Shown: positions 54,238 to 63,624 of the stretch, piece after piece
How the letters are laid out: each line of letters starts with the position of its first letter
Position numbering within the stretch: position 1 is the first letter of the stretch
NCBI RefSeq assembly: GCF_009183415.1
Contig: NZ_WEHU01000023.1
Span: 1 to 64,000 of the forward strand
Origin: Bacillus sp. B1-b2
Lineage (GTDB): Bacteria; Bacillota; Bacilli; Bacillales; Cytobacillaceae
Direction of reading: 5' to 3'
Length of the DNA stretch: 64,000 nucleotides
The notes under the pieces: model-generated
Databases searched by the model: none
What the model was told of the DNA's origin: nothing
Seen by the model: only the letters and a program-made list of their open reading frames with translations
Made by a program: the position numbers and the translations under genes

Positions 54238-55116
54238 TCACCCTTTGGCCTTTTCTGGTTCAATATGAACATGTACTTCAAGTGCATCATATTCATTTAT
54301 AAGAACGTCCTCCACTTTGGAAGAAATATCATGTGCATGAGTGATATCTAACTCCTGATTTACTGTTATAACAACATCAACAACAGGACTATTTCCATAA
54401 TTTCTAGCCTTTATCTGTTTGACAGATTTAACTCCTTCCACATTTATTATGGTTTTTTTATATTGATCAATTACTAATACATCAAATCCATCTGTCAAAT
54501 AGTGTGTAGTCTCACGGAAGATTTCCCAGGCTGTTTTACATATAAGTAATCCTACTATACAGGCAGCGAGAGGATCTAAGAAAGTTAAATGAAATTGAGC
54601 TCCGATAATACCAATTGCTGTTCCGAAGCTTACCATAGAATCAGAAAAATTATCCTTTGCTGCAGCTTTAACTGCTTGATTATTAATTTTCTTCCCCAAA
54701 TGTAAATTATAGCGATACACCAAGAACATGACGGCACCACACCCAAGAGCGGTATAGGCAGCAATTAAGTCTGGTACAGTACTTGAAGCATGAAAAAAAG
54801 AAGTGAAAGCTTGAAAGAGTACTTGTAAACCAACACTTACCATGATAAAAGAGGCGATTAAGGAAGCAACTGTCTCTGCTTTCCAGTGACCATATGGATG
54901 GTCCTTATCAGCTGGTTTTTGTGAAAGTCGTAATCCAATAAGTACGGCTACAGATGCAATAATATCTGTGAAGTTGTTCCATCCATCTGCTTTTAAAGCC
55001 TCAGAGCCTGATTGAAAGCCAATAAATAACTTAATAGAGGATAAAATAATATAGGTGCAAATACTTAAAATAGCTGCTCGTTCCCCGAGCTTTAACTCTG
55101 CGTATTTTTTTTCCAT
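54238..55116 (-). CDS. cation diffusion facilitator metal exporter
   Basis: This 292-residue CDF protein has six membrane segments and a C-terminal cytoplasmic domain (about 205-290, with VHVHIEPE). The metal sites are visible as DGWNNFTD in helix 2, HPYGHWKAE after helix 3 and DNFSDS in helix 5. The DGWNN and DNFSDS sites resemble the MneP/MneS manganese exporters of B. subtilis. Manganese is thus the best guess. The ATG has AAAGGGG upstream on the minus strand. Confidence 0.85.
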   Translation of the reverse strand: MEKKYAELKLGERAAILSICTYIILSSIKLFIGFQSGSEALKADGWNNFTDIIASVAVLIGLRLSQKPADKDHPYGHWKAETVASLIASFIMVSVGLQVLFQAFTSFFHASSTVPDLIAAYTALGCGAVMFLVYRYNLHLGKKINNQAVKAAAKDNFSDSMVSFGTAIGIIGAQFHLTFLDPLAACIVGLLICKTAWEIFRETTHYLTDGFDVLVIDQYKKTIINVEGVKSVKQIKARNYGNSPVVDVVITVNQELDITHAHDISSKVEDVLINEYDALEVHVHIEPEKAKG

Positions 55117-55343
55117 TTTGATGGCCCCTTTTTATAAGAATGAGTAAATGAATTCCTTTTATAATAAGTAGGGAGTATGATTTTTATACAAAGTGTTAGA
55201 GAGTTTAGAAGCACTGTAATGATTTCTTTATCTTTAGTAAAAGACTTCATTCTTATTACGCTTGTTACAATTAATTATTTACTTTTATATCTTATTTTTT
55301 AAGAATAGAATGGTTTGTTTCTATTTGTTAGAAATAGGATAAA
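55117..55343. other. intergenic region
   Basis: No gene or clear structure is seen apart from the promoter area for the exporter gene on the minus strand. The stretch is AT-rich and stop-rich in all frames read. Confidence 0.3.
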
Positions 55344-55384
55344 TAAAAAGAGGCTACTCCTAGATATGTTCTAGAGTAGCCTCT
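55344..55384 (-). terminator. terminator of the sugar porter gene
   Basis: On the minus strand AGAGGCTACT and AGTAGCCTCT form a perfect stem followed by TTTTTATTT. Confidence 0.8.
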
Positions 55385-55434
55385 TGATTCATAATGAATC
55401 GTCATTTTGATCATTTATAAGCATGAATAAGTTA

Positions 55435-56901
55435 TTATCTAATCTCTGTATTTTTAGATAGATTCATTTTCATTTTTGTGCTTGCTTGTTTTCGAAAATC
55501 TTCTTCTAGTTGCTCAAGGGAACGACCTTTTGTTTCTGGAAGGAATTTTCTAACAAAAAGAATAGCTCCGATACCAAGGATTACAAAGATGAGGAACGTA
55601 TTAGATAGACCAATGGAATCTAGTAGAACAGGGAATAGTAAGCTAACTGTAAAATTAGTCATCCAATGAAAGAATACAGCTATTCCCATCCCCATTCCGC
55701 GTATTCGGGAAGGGAAAATCTCGGAAAGCATGAGCCATGTAACGGGAGAAACTGCCGCTTGCTGAAAAGCTAGAAATGTAACGGTTAATAGTAAGACCAT
55801 GTATGGTAAAGCAGTAGTCCCGTTAAATAACGATGAAACAATGGTAAGGAGGATAAGGGAACTTGTAGTTCCGATAAATCCTACTGTTAGCATAGGTTTT
55901 CTGCCAACCCTTCCAAGTAGCCATATTCCAACAAACGTAGCAAGAACGGAAATGACTCCATTAGCAATATTCCCAATTAAAGCTGCTTGTGTTCCGAAAC
56001 CTGCCTCGCTAAGAATCTCTGTTCCATAGTACATTATGGAGTTCACCCCAGTAATCTGTTGAATTACTCCTATACCAAGACCAATAAGAACAATTCTTCT
56101 AATCCAAGGAATGGTTAAATCTTTAAAGGAGGCTTTATCCATCTTAGCTTCCTTTTCAACCGATTTTTGGATCTCTACAATTTCCATTTTAGCTCGTTTT
56201 TTTCTGCGAATTTGCATTAAAATTTGAAATGCTTTTTTTATACTGACATTGGAAGCAAGCCATCTAGGACTTTCAGGCATAGCGAGCATTCCAAACCATA
56301 GAATAACTGCAGGTAGAGTAGCAATGACAAGCATATAACGCCAAATATGACCAGTATCACCAAACACATTTCCGAGAATGGCATTAAAGGTATAAGCTAA
56401 TAGCTGTCCAGTAACAATCATTAATTCATTTTGTGTAACCATTCTTCCACGTTTTTCTGCTGGAGCCATTTCGGCAAGATAAGCAGGAACAGTTACCGAT
56501 GCTCCCCCAACTGCTAAACCAAGAAAAACTCGAAAAATAACCATGACTGTTGCATTTGGTGCAAAGGAACAACCTAATGTAGCAATAAAGAAAAGAATAG
56601 CAAGATAAATAATAACACGACGACGACCAATGCGATCTGCTAAATTACCGCCAAATACGGCACCAAATGCAGCTCCAAGTAGAAGAGAGCTTGCAACCAT
56701 TCCTTCGGTTAAAGGAGTGAGATTAAGTTGATCCGCTTGGCCCATAAAAGGTAATGCACCATTGATAACCCCAGTATCATATCCAAATAATAATCCTCCA
56801 AAAGTAGAGATAATGGCAATTATTCTCAATCTACGATTGGAAGTATGGATGTCTGTTTCCTCCTGTTGAATTTGCTCATCCTTATTCAAGGTTTGATTCA
56901 T
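55435..56901 (-). CDS. MFS sugar porter (IolT-like)
   Basis: This 488-residue transporter of the sugar porter family has 12 membrane segments. Signatures are GGLLFGYDTGVINGAL, DRIGRRRVIIY, PESPRWL, the second-half GRVGRKPML and PETKGRSLEQLEE. It resembles the inositol transporter IolT and its paralogues CsbC and YwtG, so inositol or a hexose is likely. The ATG at 56901 has AAAGGAG 8 bases upstream; a TTG seven codons earlier lies before that site. No catabolic genes are adjacent. Confidence 0.87.
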   Translation of the reverse strand: MNQTLNKDEQIQQEETDIHTSNRRLRIIAIISTFGGLLFGYDTGVINGALPFMGQADQLNLTPLTEGMVASSLLLGAAFGAVFGGNLADRIGRRRVIIYLAILFFIATLGCSFAPNATVMVIFRVFLGLAVGGASVTVPAYLAEMAPAEKRGRMVTQNELMIVTGQLLAYTFNAILGNVFGDTGHIWRYMLVIATLPAVILWFGMLAMPESPRWLASNVSIKKAFQILMQIRRKKRAKMEIVEIQKSVEKEAKMDKASFKDLTIPWIRRIVLIGLGIGVIQQITGVNSIMYYGTEILSEAGFGTQAALIGNIANGVISVLATFVGIWLLGRVGRKPMLTVGFIGTTSSLILLTIVSSLFNGTTALPYMVLLLTVTFLAFQQAAVSPVTWLMLSEIFPSRIRGMGMGIAVFFHWMTNFTVSLLFPVLLDSIGLSNTFLIFVILGIGAILFVRKFLPETKGRSLEQLEEDFRKQASTKMKMNLSKNTEIR

Positions 56902-57131
56902 TTTAATACTCCTTTCTTCCAATTTACTGAAATATCCACTTGTATATGTAATGGTAATATTAACTATATACCCAGTTTTTTAGGGAAATCACCTATTGAT
57001 TAATAAAAGTGTTAAGAGGTAATTGGTTTATATGAACAAATAAAGGGAAGGGGAACATCATTAATAAATGTTTCAGTTAGGGGAAAAAAGTTAAGGTCTC
57101 CGTAATAGAAGTGTGAATAAAAGAAGGGTAT

Positions 57132-57173
57132 AAAAAATGGCCATTGCTAGTTTTCCTGCTAGCAATGGCCATA
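57132..57173 (-). terminator. terminator of the MMPL gene
   Basis: A perfect 14-bp stem (ATGGCCATTGCTAG and complement) is followed by TTTTTTA on the minus strand. Confidence 0.85.
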
Positions 57174-57180
57174 AAAATGA

Positions 57181-59406
57181 TTAATGTTCTCTTTCCATTT
57201 GAGTAGTTTCTACCGAATGAAGTTCTGATCTTTTAGCTGGCCAGAAAGCTTTTTTCCCCAACAAAGTAGTGATACTCGGAACTAAAAATGGGCGGACAAC
57301 AAAGGTATCTAGTAAAACACCAATTGCCGTGATAGTACCAAAATGAACTAGTATTTGCATTGGGAGAGTGGTAAGTACCATAAAGGTTGCTGCTAATATG
57401 ACACCAGCAGATGTAATAACCCCACCAGATTCTGCTACTCCTTCTTTAATTGCTTGAAGCAGTGGAATCTCTTTACTCTTCTTCCATATGCTTGAAATCA
57501 TAAAGATATTATAATCTTCCCCTAATGCAACAATAAAAACAAAGGAGTAAAGGGGAATAAGTCCTTGAATGGCTTCTACTCCAAAAAGATAATGAAGAAT
57601 GATCCAACCTAATCCTAATGCACTGAAGTATGATAATAAAACAGTAGCAATAAGGTAGATGGTTGCTGTTATAGAGCGTAAATATGCAAGTAAAAGAATG
57701 GCTATTAAGATAATAATGAGAGGAATAACAATATTCTCATCATGTTTTGTAATATCCCTAGTATCATACTGCTCTGCCGTTATACCAGATAACCAAATAT
57801 TAGTATTCTCGTCCTTTAAACCTGCCTTTTCTAATTCATCTTGCAGTTTTTCTTTTATAATAGGTATCTCATCCATTGCTTGATTAGAATATGGATTTGT
57901 ATTTAGTTCTACAGAGTATTTTACTAACTCTTCATTATTTTTTGCTATTTCAGGAGCTGAGACGGTTGATATAAAGTCCAGATTCATTAATGCTTCTTCG
58001 ATGGGAATATCTTTTCCTTCTGTATCAATCATGATAGATAGAGGAGCTAATTCTCCGGCACTAAAATGCTCTTCTATTAAGCTAAATCCTTCTCTAGATG
58101 GCATATCCTCTGGGAAGGAGGATAGTAAGTCATACGTATAAACCGTTTTAGTAGCAAAAAATGCAAAGAATGCAAGAAAAATAGTGGTAATAATCGTTAC
58201 TTGCCAAGGATGTTTAGTAACAGTCGTACCTATCAGTTGACCAAAGGTTTGTTTCCTTCTATTTTTCTGCTCTGAACTCTTTCTTTTTCCCATTGCTTCT
58301 GTTTTAGGTACAAATGGAAAAAACGAGAATCTACCGAGGATAGCAAGAATGGCTGGTACTAGACTAAGGCTGGCAGCCATCATAATTAAGATAGATAAAC
58401 TGAATGGTATGGCAAATCGATGAACAGAGCCGTATTGTGCAAATAATAAGATAAGTAGAGAGAAAACAACTGTTAAGCCACTCATTGCTACAGCGCCACC
58501 AGATCTGTTTAAAGCACGCTTCATAGCGATTTCTTTTAGTGGTTCTTGAGTTAAATAAGAGCGATATCTACTAATAATGAATAAGCAATAATCTGTACCA
58601 GCACCAAAAAGTAAAACAGTCATAATGGCAATACTTTGAGAGTCGAATTCTATCCAGCCAGCTTTCCCCATTGCACCAAGAACAGGGCTAGTTACTCCAT
58701 ATGCAATTCCTACCCCAATTAATGGAATAAGAGCTAAGATTGGGGAGCGATAAATAACAAGTAGACAGATTAGTACAATGATTACTGTACCAATTAATAA
58801 AGATAAATCTCCCTGACTAAATAGAGAAGAAGCATCAATAGCAATACCAACAGGTCCAGTTGTTCTAGCTTGTAGCACATCTTTATTCTCTAAGTCTGTT
58901 GAAAATGGATTTTGTGAGAAAATAGAATCTGTAGTTTTTTCTAATTTTTGAATACTTTCTTCTAAAACACCAGTTTCTGTACCACTTTCAAAAAGAATGG
59001 GAAGTACTAACGTAGTACCATCCTCTGAAATTTGTTGCTTCACCACTTGTAATGGCATTTCATAAAAAGGAATGACAGATTGCTGATTTTTTAAAGGATT
59101 TTCTGATAATTGGTTCGTTAGTTCTTGGATTTGCGATAAATCATTATCTGTTAAGCCAGTAGAACGATACCAAGTAATTAATGCAGGTGTACCTTGTTCA
59201 TTAGGAAACTCTTTGTTTAATAACTCTTCAGCTTGTTGTGAAGGAGCATCAGAAGGAATTGCCTGAGCTTGATCATTCTTTTGTGAGCTAGCTTGAGGCA
59301 AAGTCAGACTTAATGTCCCTATAATCAATATCCAAGCTATAAGTGTGACCCATTTGCCTTTCTTGCTAGATACAAAGGCAAAATAGCGATGAATGAAGTT
59401 CTTCAT
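57181..59406 (-). CDS. MMPL/RND-type membrane exporter (YdfJ-like)
   Basis: This 741-residue protein has the two-fold RND layout: one membrane segment, a large outer domain (about 35-180), five membrane segments, a cytoplasmic Lys/Arg-rich link, then the same order again. The motif GAGTDYCLFIISRY and its second-half twin GEDYNIFMISSIW carry the acidic residues used for proton coupling. Such proteins export lipids or drugs. A TetR gene is next to it and two palindromic operators lie in its promoter region, so expression is likely induced by a ligand. Confidence 0.9.
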   Translation of the reverse strand: MKNFIHRYFAFVSSKKGKWVTLIAWILIIGTLSLTLPQASSQKNDQAQAIPSDAPSQQAEELLNKEFPNEQGTPALITWYRSTGLTDNDLSQIQELTNQLSENPLKNQQSVIPFYEMPLQVVKQQISEDGTTLVLPILFESGTETGVLEESIQKLEKTTDSIFSQNPFSTDLENKDVLQARTTGPVGIAIDASSLFSQGDLSLLIGTVIIVLICLLVIYRSPILALIPLIGVGIAYGVTSPVLGAMGKAGWIEFDSQSIAIMTVLLFGAGTDYCLFIISRYRSYLTQEPLKEIAMKRALNRSGGAVAMSGLTVVFSLLILLFAQYGSVHRFAIPFSLSILIMMAASLSLVPAILAILGRFSFFPFVPKTEAMGKRKSSEQKNRRKQTFGQLIGTTVTKHPWQVTIITTIFLAFFAFFATKTVYTYDLLSSFPEDMPSREGFSLIEEHFSAGELAPLSIMIDTEGKDIPIEEALMNLDFISTVSAPEIAKNNEELVKYSVELNTNPYSNQAMDEIPIIKEKLQDELEKAGLKDENTNIWLSGITAEQYDTRDITKHDENIVIPLIIILIAILLLAYLRSITATIYLIATVLLSYFSALGLGWIILHYLFGVEAIQGLIPLYSFVFIVALGEDYNIFMISSIWKKSKEIPLLQAIKEGVAESGGVITSAGVILAATFMVLTTLPMQILVHFGTITAIGVLLDTFVVRPFLVPSITTLLGKKAFWPAKRSELHSVETTQMEREH

Positions 59407-59433
59407 TTGTTGTTCTCCTTTTACTTTTATTAT

Positions 59434-59451
59434 ACTTATCAGTTGATAAGT
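59434..59451. promoter_or_regulatory. TetR operator 1
   Basis: ACTTATCA and TGATAAGT form a perfect dyad with a 2-base centre, about 30 bases before the MMPL start codon. Confidence 0.7.
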
Positions 59452-59468
59452 TAATGATAAAAAAATAC

Positions 59469-59488
59469 AACTTATCGATCGATAAGTT
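59469..59488. promoter_or_regulatory. TetR operator 2
   Basis: AACTTATCGATCGATAAGTT is a perfect 20-bp palindrome. It shares the ACTTATC/GATAAGT arms with operator 1; the centres are 36 bp apart. Confidence 0.75.
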
Positions 59489-59527
59489 TAGTATATAATG
59501 AATTTTTGAAAAAAATAAGTATTTTGC

Positions 59528-60163
59528 TTAAAATTTTTCTTTAGCGATTCCATGTAAGAATAAATGAACAATTAACTTTGCTTTTTTCTTAATCTCTACC
59601 ATTTGTTGTTCTTTAGAAAGATAGCGCATAGAAGAGGGTTGGATAACCGTTTGAATATATTGAAGAAAAATTAAAGCTATTTCAAAGCTATTACTTTTAT
59701 AATTGTCAAAGGATGTAATTTCTTTATTTTCTACCGCTTTTTCAAGAATTAGGATTATTGGTTGAATAAATCCTTTTTGCCAACGAGTCTTGATTTGTAA
59801 TTGGATGTCTTCTGGCATTTCATGTTGTAGGTCATGAAACATTTGAACTAAATCTTCTTGAAAATTTGTCATAAAATAAAGAGCTATCTGTAATAATTGG
59901 TCTTCTAGCGTATAGTTTTGTTTTATTAATTTAAGCAATGCTTCTTCTGTTTGTTTGATGGAGTTATGAATAACTTCTATATATATTTGTTGTTTATTTT
60001 TAAAATGATGATATAAAGCAGGTTGAGTAATCCCACATTGCTCCGCAATCATTCTAGTACTAACTTTTCGATACCCTAATTCCATGAATAGAGAATAGGA
60101 AACTCGAATGATTAATTGGTGCGTGTCTTGATTAATATCCGCTTTCTTCGTTTCTTTTTTCAC
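59528..60163 (-). CDS. TetR family transcriptional repressor
   Basis: This 211-residue repressor has an N-terminal helix-turn-helix (YRKVSTRMIAEQCGITQPALYHHFKNKQQIY, about 32-62) and a helical ligand-binding domain. It lies upstream of the MMPL exporter in the same direction, with the twin operators between its stop and the exporter. It most likely represses the exporter; whether it also controls itself is unclear because the operators lie after its own gene. Confidence 0.88.
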   Translation of the reverse strand: MKKETKKADINQDTHQLIIRVSYSLFMELGYRKVSTRMIAEQCGITQPALYHHFKNKQQIYIEVIHNSIKQTEEALLKLIKQNYTLEDQLLQIALYFMTNFQEDLVQMFHDLQHEMPEDIQLQIKTRWQKGFIQPIILILEKAVENKEITSFDNYKSNSFEIALIFLQYIQTVIQPSSMRYLSKEQQMVEIKKKAKLIVHLFLHGIAKEKF

Positions 60164-60425
60164 AATGTAAACCCTTTCATTGTTAATTTTATCACATTTT
60201 ATATTATAAATAAAATCAAGGTTTTTTTCAAATATGAATAAATGGTGAACAACTTTGTGAAATAATGAGCATATTTTTCAAATAATAGTTGAAGGATTTC
60301 TTTATTCTGTATATGATAAGAATGTAAGGAGCAACAAGATAAAACAAGAGAGTTAAAAGCAAGTATTATTAAATGTAGGTATCAAAGTTACGTCTTAAAG
60401 AGTAGCTTTTCTTTAAAGGAATATA
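60164..60425. other. intergenic region between the TetR gene and the adhE control sites
   Basis: No gene is supported. The stretch carries the minus-strand start region of the TetR gene and AT-rich sequence leading to the Rex sites. No further structure is clear. Confidence 0.3.
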
Positions 60426-60497
60426 TGTGAAAATATTCACAAACTATACTCAGTGGTATAGTTTTCCTTTAAGGGTAACTTGTGAAAATGTTCACAA
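60426..60497 (+). promoter_or_regulatory. two Rex boxes upstream of adhE
   Basis: TGTGAAAATATTCACA at 60426-60441 and TTGTGAAAATGTTCACAA at 60480-60497 match the Rex operator (TTGTGAAnnnnTTCACAA). Their centres are 55 bp apart. A small dyad (ACTATAC / GTATAGT) lies between. Rex releases DNA when NADH is high, so adhE should rise under low oxygen. Confidence 0.85.
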
Positions 60498-60530
60498 TAT
60501 TATTCTCTATTAAATTTGGAGGGAACTATT

Positions 60531-63143
60531 ATGTCAATTGTGGAAAGAGAAGTTAAAGCCAAAACAGAAAAACAAGATGTTCAAGTAATAATTGATGAAA
60601 TGGCTTCTAAAGGGAAGAAAGCACTTAATGAATTCTTACAATTAAATCAAGAGCAAGTGGATACGATTGTAAAAGCAATGGCACTAGCTGGTTTAGATCA
60701 GCATATGTATTTAGCGAAGCTGGCAGTGGAAGAAACAGGTCGAGGAATCTATGAAGATAAGATAACGAAAAATATATTCTCTACTGAATATATCTACCAT
60801 AATATCAAGTATGATCGTACGGTTGGCATTATCCGAGAAGATGAGCAAACAGGGGTTATGGAAATAGCTGATCCAGTTGGTATTATTGCAGGGGTAACAC
60901 CTGTTACAAACCCAACATCTACTACAATGTTTAAAGCAATTATTGCTATAAAAACACGAAATCCAATTATCTTTGCATTTCACCCATCTGCACAAAAATG
61001 TAGTAGTGAAGCAGCAAGAATATTAAGAGATGCTGCAGTAGAAGCAGGAGCACCAGAAAACTGTATTCAATGGGTAGAAAAACCATCTATTGAAACAACA
61101 AAAGCATTAATGAATCATAATGATGTTGCTCTTATTCTAGCAACAGGTGGACCAGGGATGGTCAAATCTGCATATAGCTGTGGAAAGCCAGCACTTGGTG
61201 TGGGGGCTGGGAATGTGCCATGCTATATAGAGAAATCAGCAAAGATTAAGAGAGCAGTAAATGATTTAATTCTCTCTAAAACATTTGATAATGGGATGAT
61301 TTGTGCTTCTGAGCAAGCGGTGATTATTGATAAAGAAATATACGATGAAGTAAAAAATCAATTACAACGCCATAATTGTTATTTCTTAAATAAGGAAGAA
61401 CTTGTAAAGGTAGAAAAATTAGTAATCAATGAAAAAACTTGTGCTGTGAATGCAGATATTGTAGGTAAATCAGCTCATTATATTGCAAACCTAGCTGGAG
61501 TAAAGGTTCCAGAAGATACAAAAATCTTACTAGCTGAATTAGAAGGCGTAGGGCCAGATTATCCTTTATCTCGTGAGAAGTTAAGTCCAGTATTAGCTTG
61601 CTATAAAGTGGAATCTACAGATGAAGGAATTCAACGTGCAGAAGAAATGCTAGAATTTGGTGGCTTAGGACATTCTGCAGTTATTCATTCGGAAAACAAG
61701 GATGTTATTGAGAGATTTGCTCTTCGAATGAAAGCTTGTCGTATTATTAATAACGCTCCATCTTCACAAGGTGCGATAGGAGACATCTATAATGCGTTCT
61801 TACCTTCCTTAACACTTGGTTGTGGATCTTATGGTAAAAACTCTGTTTCCACAAATGTAACATTTGTACACTTATTAAACGTAAAAAAATTAGCAAAAAG
61901 GAATAATAATATGCAATGGTTCAAAATTCCACCAAAAATCTATTTTGAGAAAAATTCTGTGCAATATCTTCAAAAAATGCCAGATATCTCAAGAGTATTT
62001 ATTGTAACAGATCCATATATGGTTAAGTTCGGATATGTAGATAAACTGCTATATAATTTAAGAAAACGTTCTAACCTTGTTCAAGTAGAAGTATTCTCAG
62101 ATGTAGAGCCAGATCCTTCTATTGATACTGTAGCAAGAGGAACAGAAATGATGGCGAAATTCCAACCAGACTGTATTATTGCACTTGGTGGAGGCTCTCC
62201 TATGGATGCGGCAAAAGGAATGTGGTTATTCTATGAGCATCCAAATGAAGAATTTTTTGGATTAAAGCAAAAATTCTTGGATATTCGTAAGCGTATATAT
62301 CAGTATCCAGCTTTAGGTGGCAAAGCGCAATTTGTCGCGATTCCAACTACTTCTGGTACTGGATCTGAAGTAACTTCATTCGCTGTTATCACAGATAAAG
62401 AACAAAATATTAAGTATCCGTTAGCTGATTATGAATTAACACCAGATGTGGCTATTATCGATCCACAATTTGTTATGACTGTTCCGCCTGTTGTAACAGC
62501 TGATACTGGAATGGATGTACTTACTCATGCGGTGGAAGCTTATGTTTCAAGTATGGCAAATGATTATACAGATGCTTTAGCAGTAAAGGCAGTGCAATTG
62601 ATATTTGAGTATTTACCTAGAGCTTATCGAAACGGAAATGATGAAGAGGCTAGAGAAAAAGTGCATAATGCCTCCACTATTGCAGGAATGGCTTTTGCTA
62701 ATGCATTCCTAGGAATTAATCATAGCTTGGCACATAAGTTAGGAGCAGAATTCCATATTGCTCACGGACGTTCTAATGCTATCTTATTGCCACATGTTAT
62801 CCGATATAATGCTGAAAAACCGAAGAAGTTTGTAGCATTCCCTAAATATGAATACTATAAAGCAGATGAACGTTATGCAGAACTTGCGAGAGTGTTAGGT
62901 CTTCCTGCAAATACAGTAGAACAAGGTGTAGATAATTTTGTTAAAGCAGTCATTCGCCTAGGGAAAGAATTGAATATTCCAATGAGTATTGCTGCACATG
63001 GAGTAGATCCAAAAGAGTTTGAAGCAAAAGTGGATTATTTGGCTGATAGAGCATTTGAAGATCAATGTACAACAGCAAATCCAAAATTACCTTTAGTATC
63101 TGAGCTAGCAGATATTTATCGTAAAGCTTATAAAGGTGTGTAA
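60531..63143 (+). CDS. adhE: bifunctional acetaldehyde-CoA/alcohol dehydrogenase AdhE
   Basis: This 870-residue fermentation enzyme reduces acetyl-CoA to ethanol with two NADH. The N-terminal aldehyde dehydrogenase half (about 10-440) has the Cys nucleophile in DNGMICASEQAV. The C-terminal iron alcohol dehydrogenase half (about 455-870) has GGGSPMDAAK and the metal ligands in NAFLGINHSLAHKLGAEFHIAHG. AdhE normally forms spiral filaments (spirosomes). The ATG at 60531 follows TTTGGAGGG; a TTG at 60516 precedes it but lies in the binding site. Two Rex boxes lie just upstream. Confidence 0.95.
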   Translation: MSIVEREVKAKTEKQDVQVIIDEMASKGKKALNEFLQLNQEQVDTIVKAMALAGLDQHMYLAKLAVEETGRGIYEDKITKNIFSTEYIYHNIKYDRTVGIIREDEQTGVMEIADPVGIIAGVTPVTNPTSTTMFKAIIAIKTRNPIIFAFHPSAQKCSSEAARILRDAAVEAGAPENCIQWVEKPSIETTKALMNHNDVALILATGGPGMVKSAYSCGKPALGVGAGNVPCYIEKSAKIKRAVNDLILSKTFDNGMICASEQAVIIDKEIYDEVKNQLQRHNCYFLNKEELVKVEKLVINEKTCAVNADIVGKSAHYIANLAGVKVPEDTKILLAELEGVGPDYPLSREKLSPVLACYKVESTDEGIQRAEEMLEFGGLGHSAVIHSENKDVIERFALRMKACRIINNAPSSQGAIGDIYNAFLPSLTLGCGSYGKNSVSTNVTFVHLLNVKKLAKRNNNMQWFKIPPKIYFEKNSVQYLQKMPDISRVFIVTDPYMVKFGYVDKLLYNLRKRSNLVQVEVFSDVEPDPSIDTVARGTEMMAKFQPDCIIALGGGSPMDAAKGMWLFYEHPNEEFFGLKQKFLDIRKRIYQYPALGGKAQFVAIPTTSGTGSEVTSFAVITDKEQNIKYPLADYELTPDVAIIDPQFVMTVPPVVTADTGMDVLTHAVEAYVSSMANDYTDALAVKAVQLIFEYLPRAYRNGNDEEAREKVHNASTIAGMAFANAFLGINHSLAHKLGAEFHIAHGRSNAILLPHVIRYNAEKPKKFVAFPKYEYYKADERYAELARVLGLPANTVEQGVDNFVKAVIRLGKELNIPMSIAAHGVDPKEFEAKVDYLADRAFEDQCTTANPKLPLVSELADIYRKAYKGV

Positions 63144-63152
63144 TGATAGTCG

Positions 63153-63187
63153 AAAAACTCCTGAATCTATTTTCAGGAGTTTTTTTG
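63153..63187 (+). terminator. adhE terminator
   Basis: AAAAACTCCTGAA and TTCAGGAGTTTTT form a perfect stem that ends in TTTTTTT. Confidence 0.85.
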
Positions 63188-63213
63188 AATGATAATTTAT
63201 GGGTACAATAGGA

Positions 63214-63624
63214 CTACTTTTTTAGATTATTAAGAGAGTCTGCCAATTTTTTATTTTCATATTTGGAGTAAAAGTAAAATGCTATTATATGTCCTATCAA
63301 AGTCAATAAAACAATTATTATCATATACTCTCTAATCATGTTAAACATATCAACTGAAAATAAATATATTACTATAAAACCGCCAAACGAATTTATTATA
63401 GTACTTAGCATAATATTAATGGATGCCTTAAATGTTGAATATCCCCATAAGTAAGGATAAACAATACCAAAAATAACCCCTGAAATTACTCCAATTCCTA
63501 ATAAGTTCCAAACGTAGTTAAAAGGAATATTTAGACCAGTATAGGCTAAGGAACTTAATAAAAATACCCAAATAATACTTCCGAAAGCAACCTGTATAAA
63601 ACTGTGACGTAAATGATTAATCAT
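63214..63624 (-). CDS. DUF3021 family membrane protein
   Basis: This 136-residue protein has four membrane segments (about 10-30, 38-58, 70-92 and 100-122) and a short charged tail. The pattern and the coupling with a LytTR gene match DUF3021 proteins of Firmicutes. Its start overlaps the end of the LytTR gene by four bases (ATGA), so the two are co-translated. DUF3021 partners commonly act with the LytTR protein as a regulator pair; the mechanism is not established. Confidence 0.8.
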   Translation of the reverse strand: MINHLRHSFIQVAFGSIIWVFLLSSLAYTGLNIPFNYVWNLLGIGVISGVIFGIVYPYLWGYSTFKASINIMLSTIINSFGGFIVIYLFSVDMFNMIREYMIIIVLLTLIGHIIAFYFYSKYENKKLADSLNNLKK

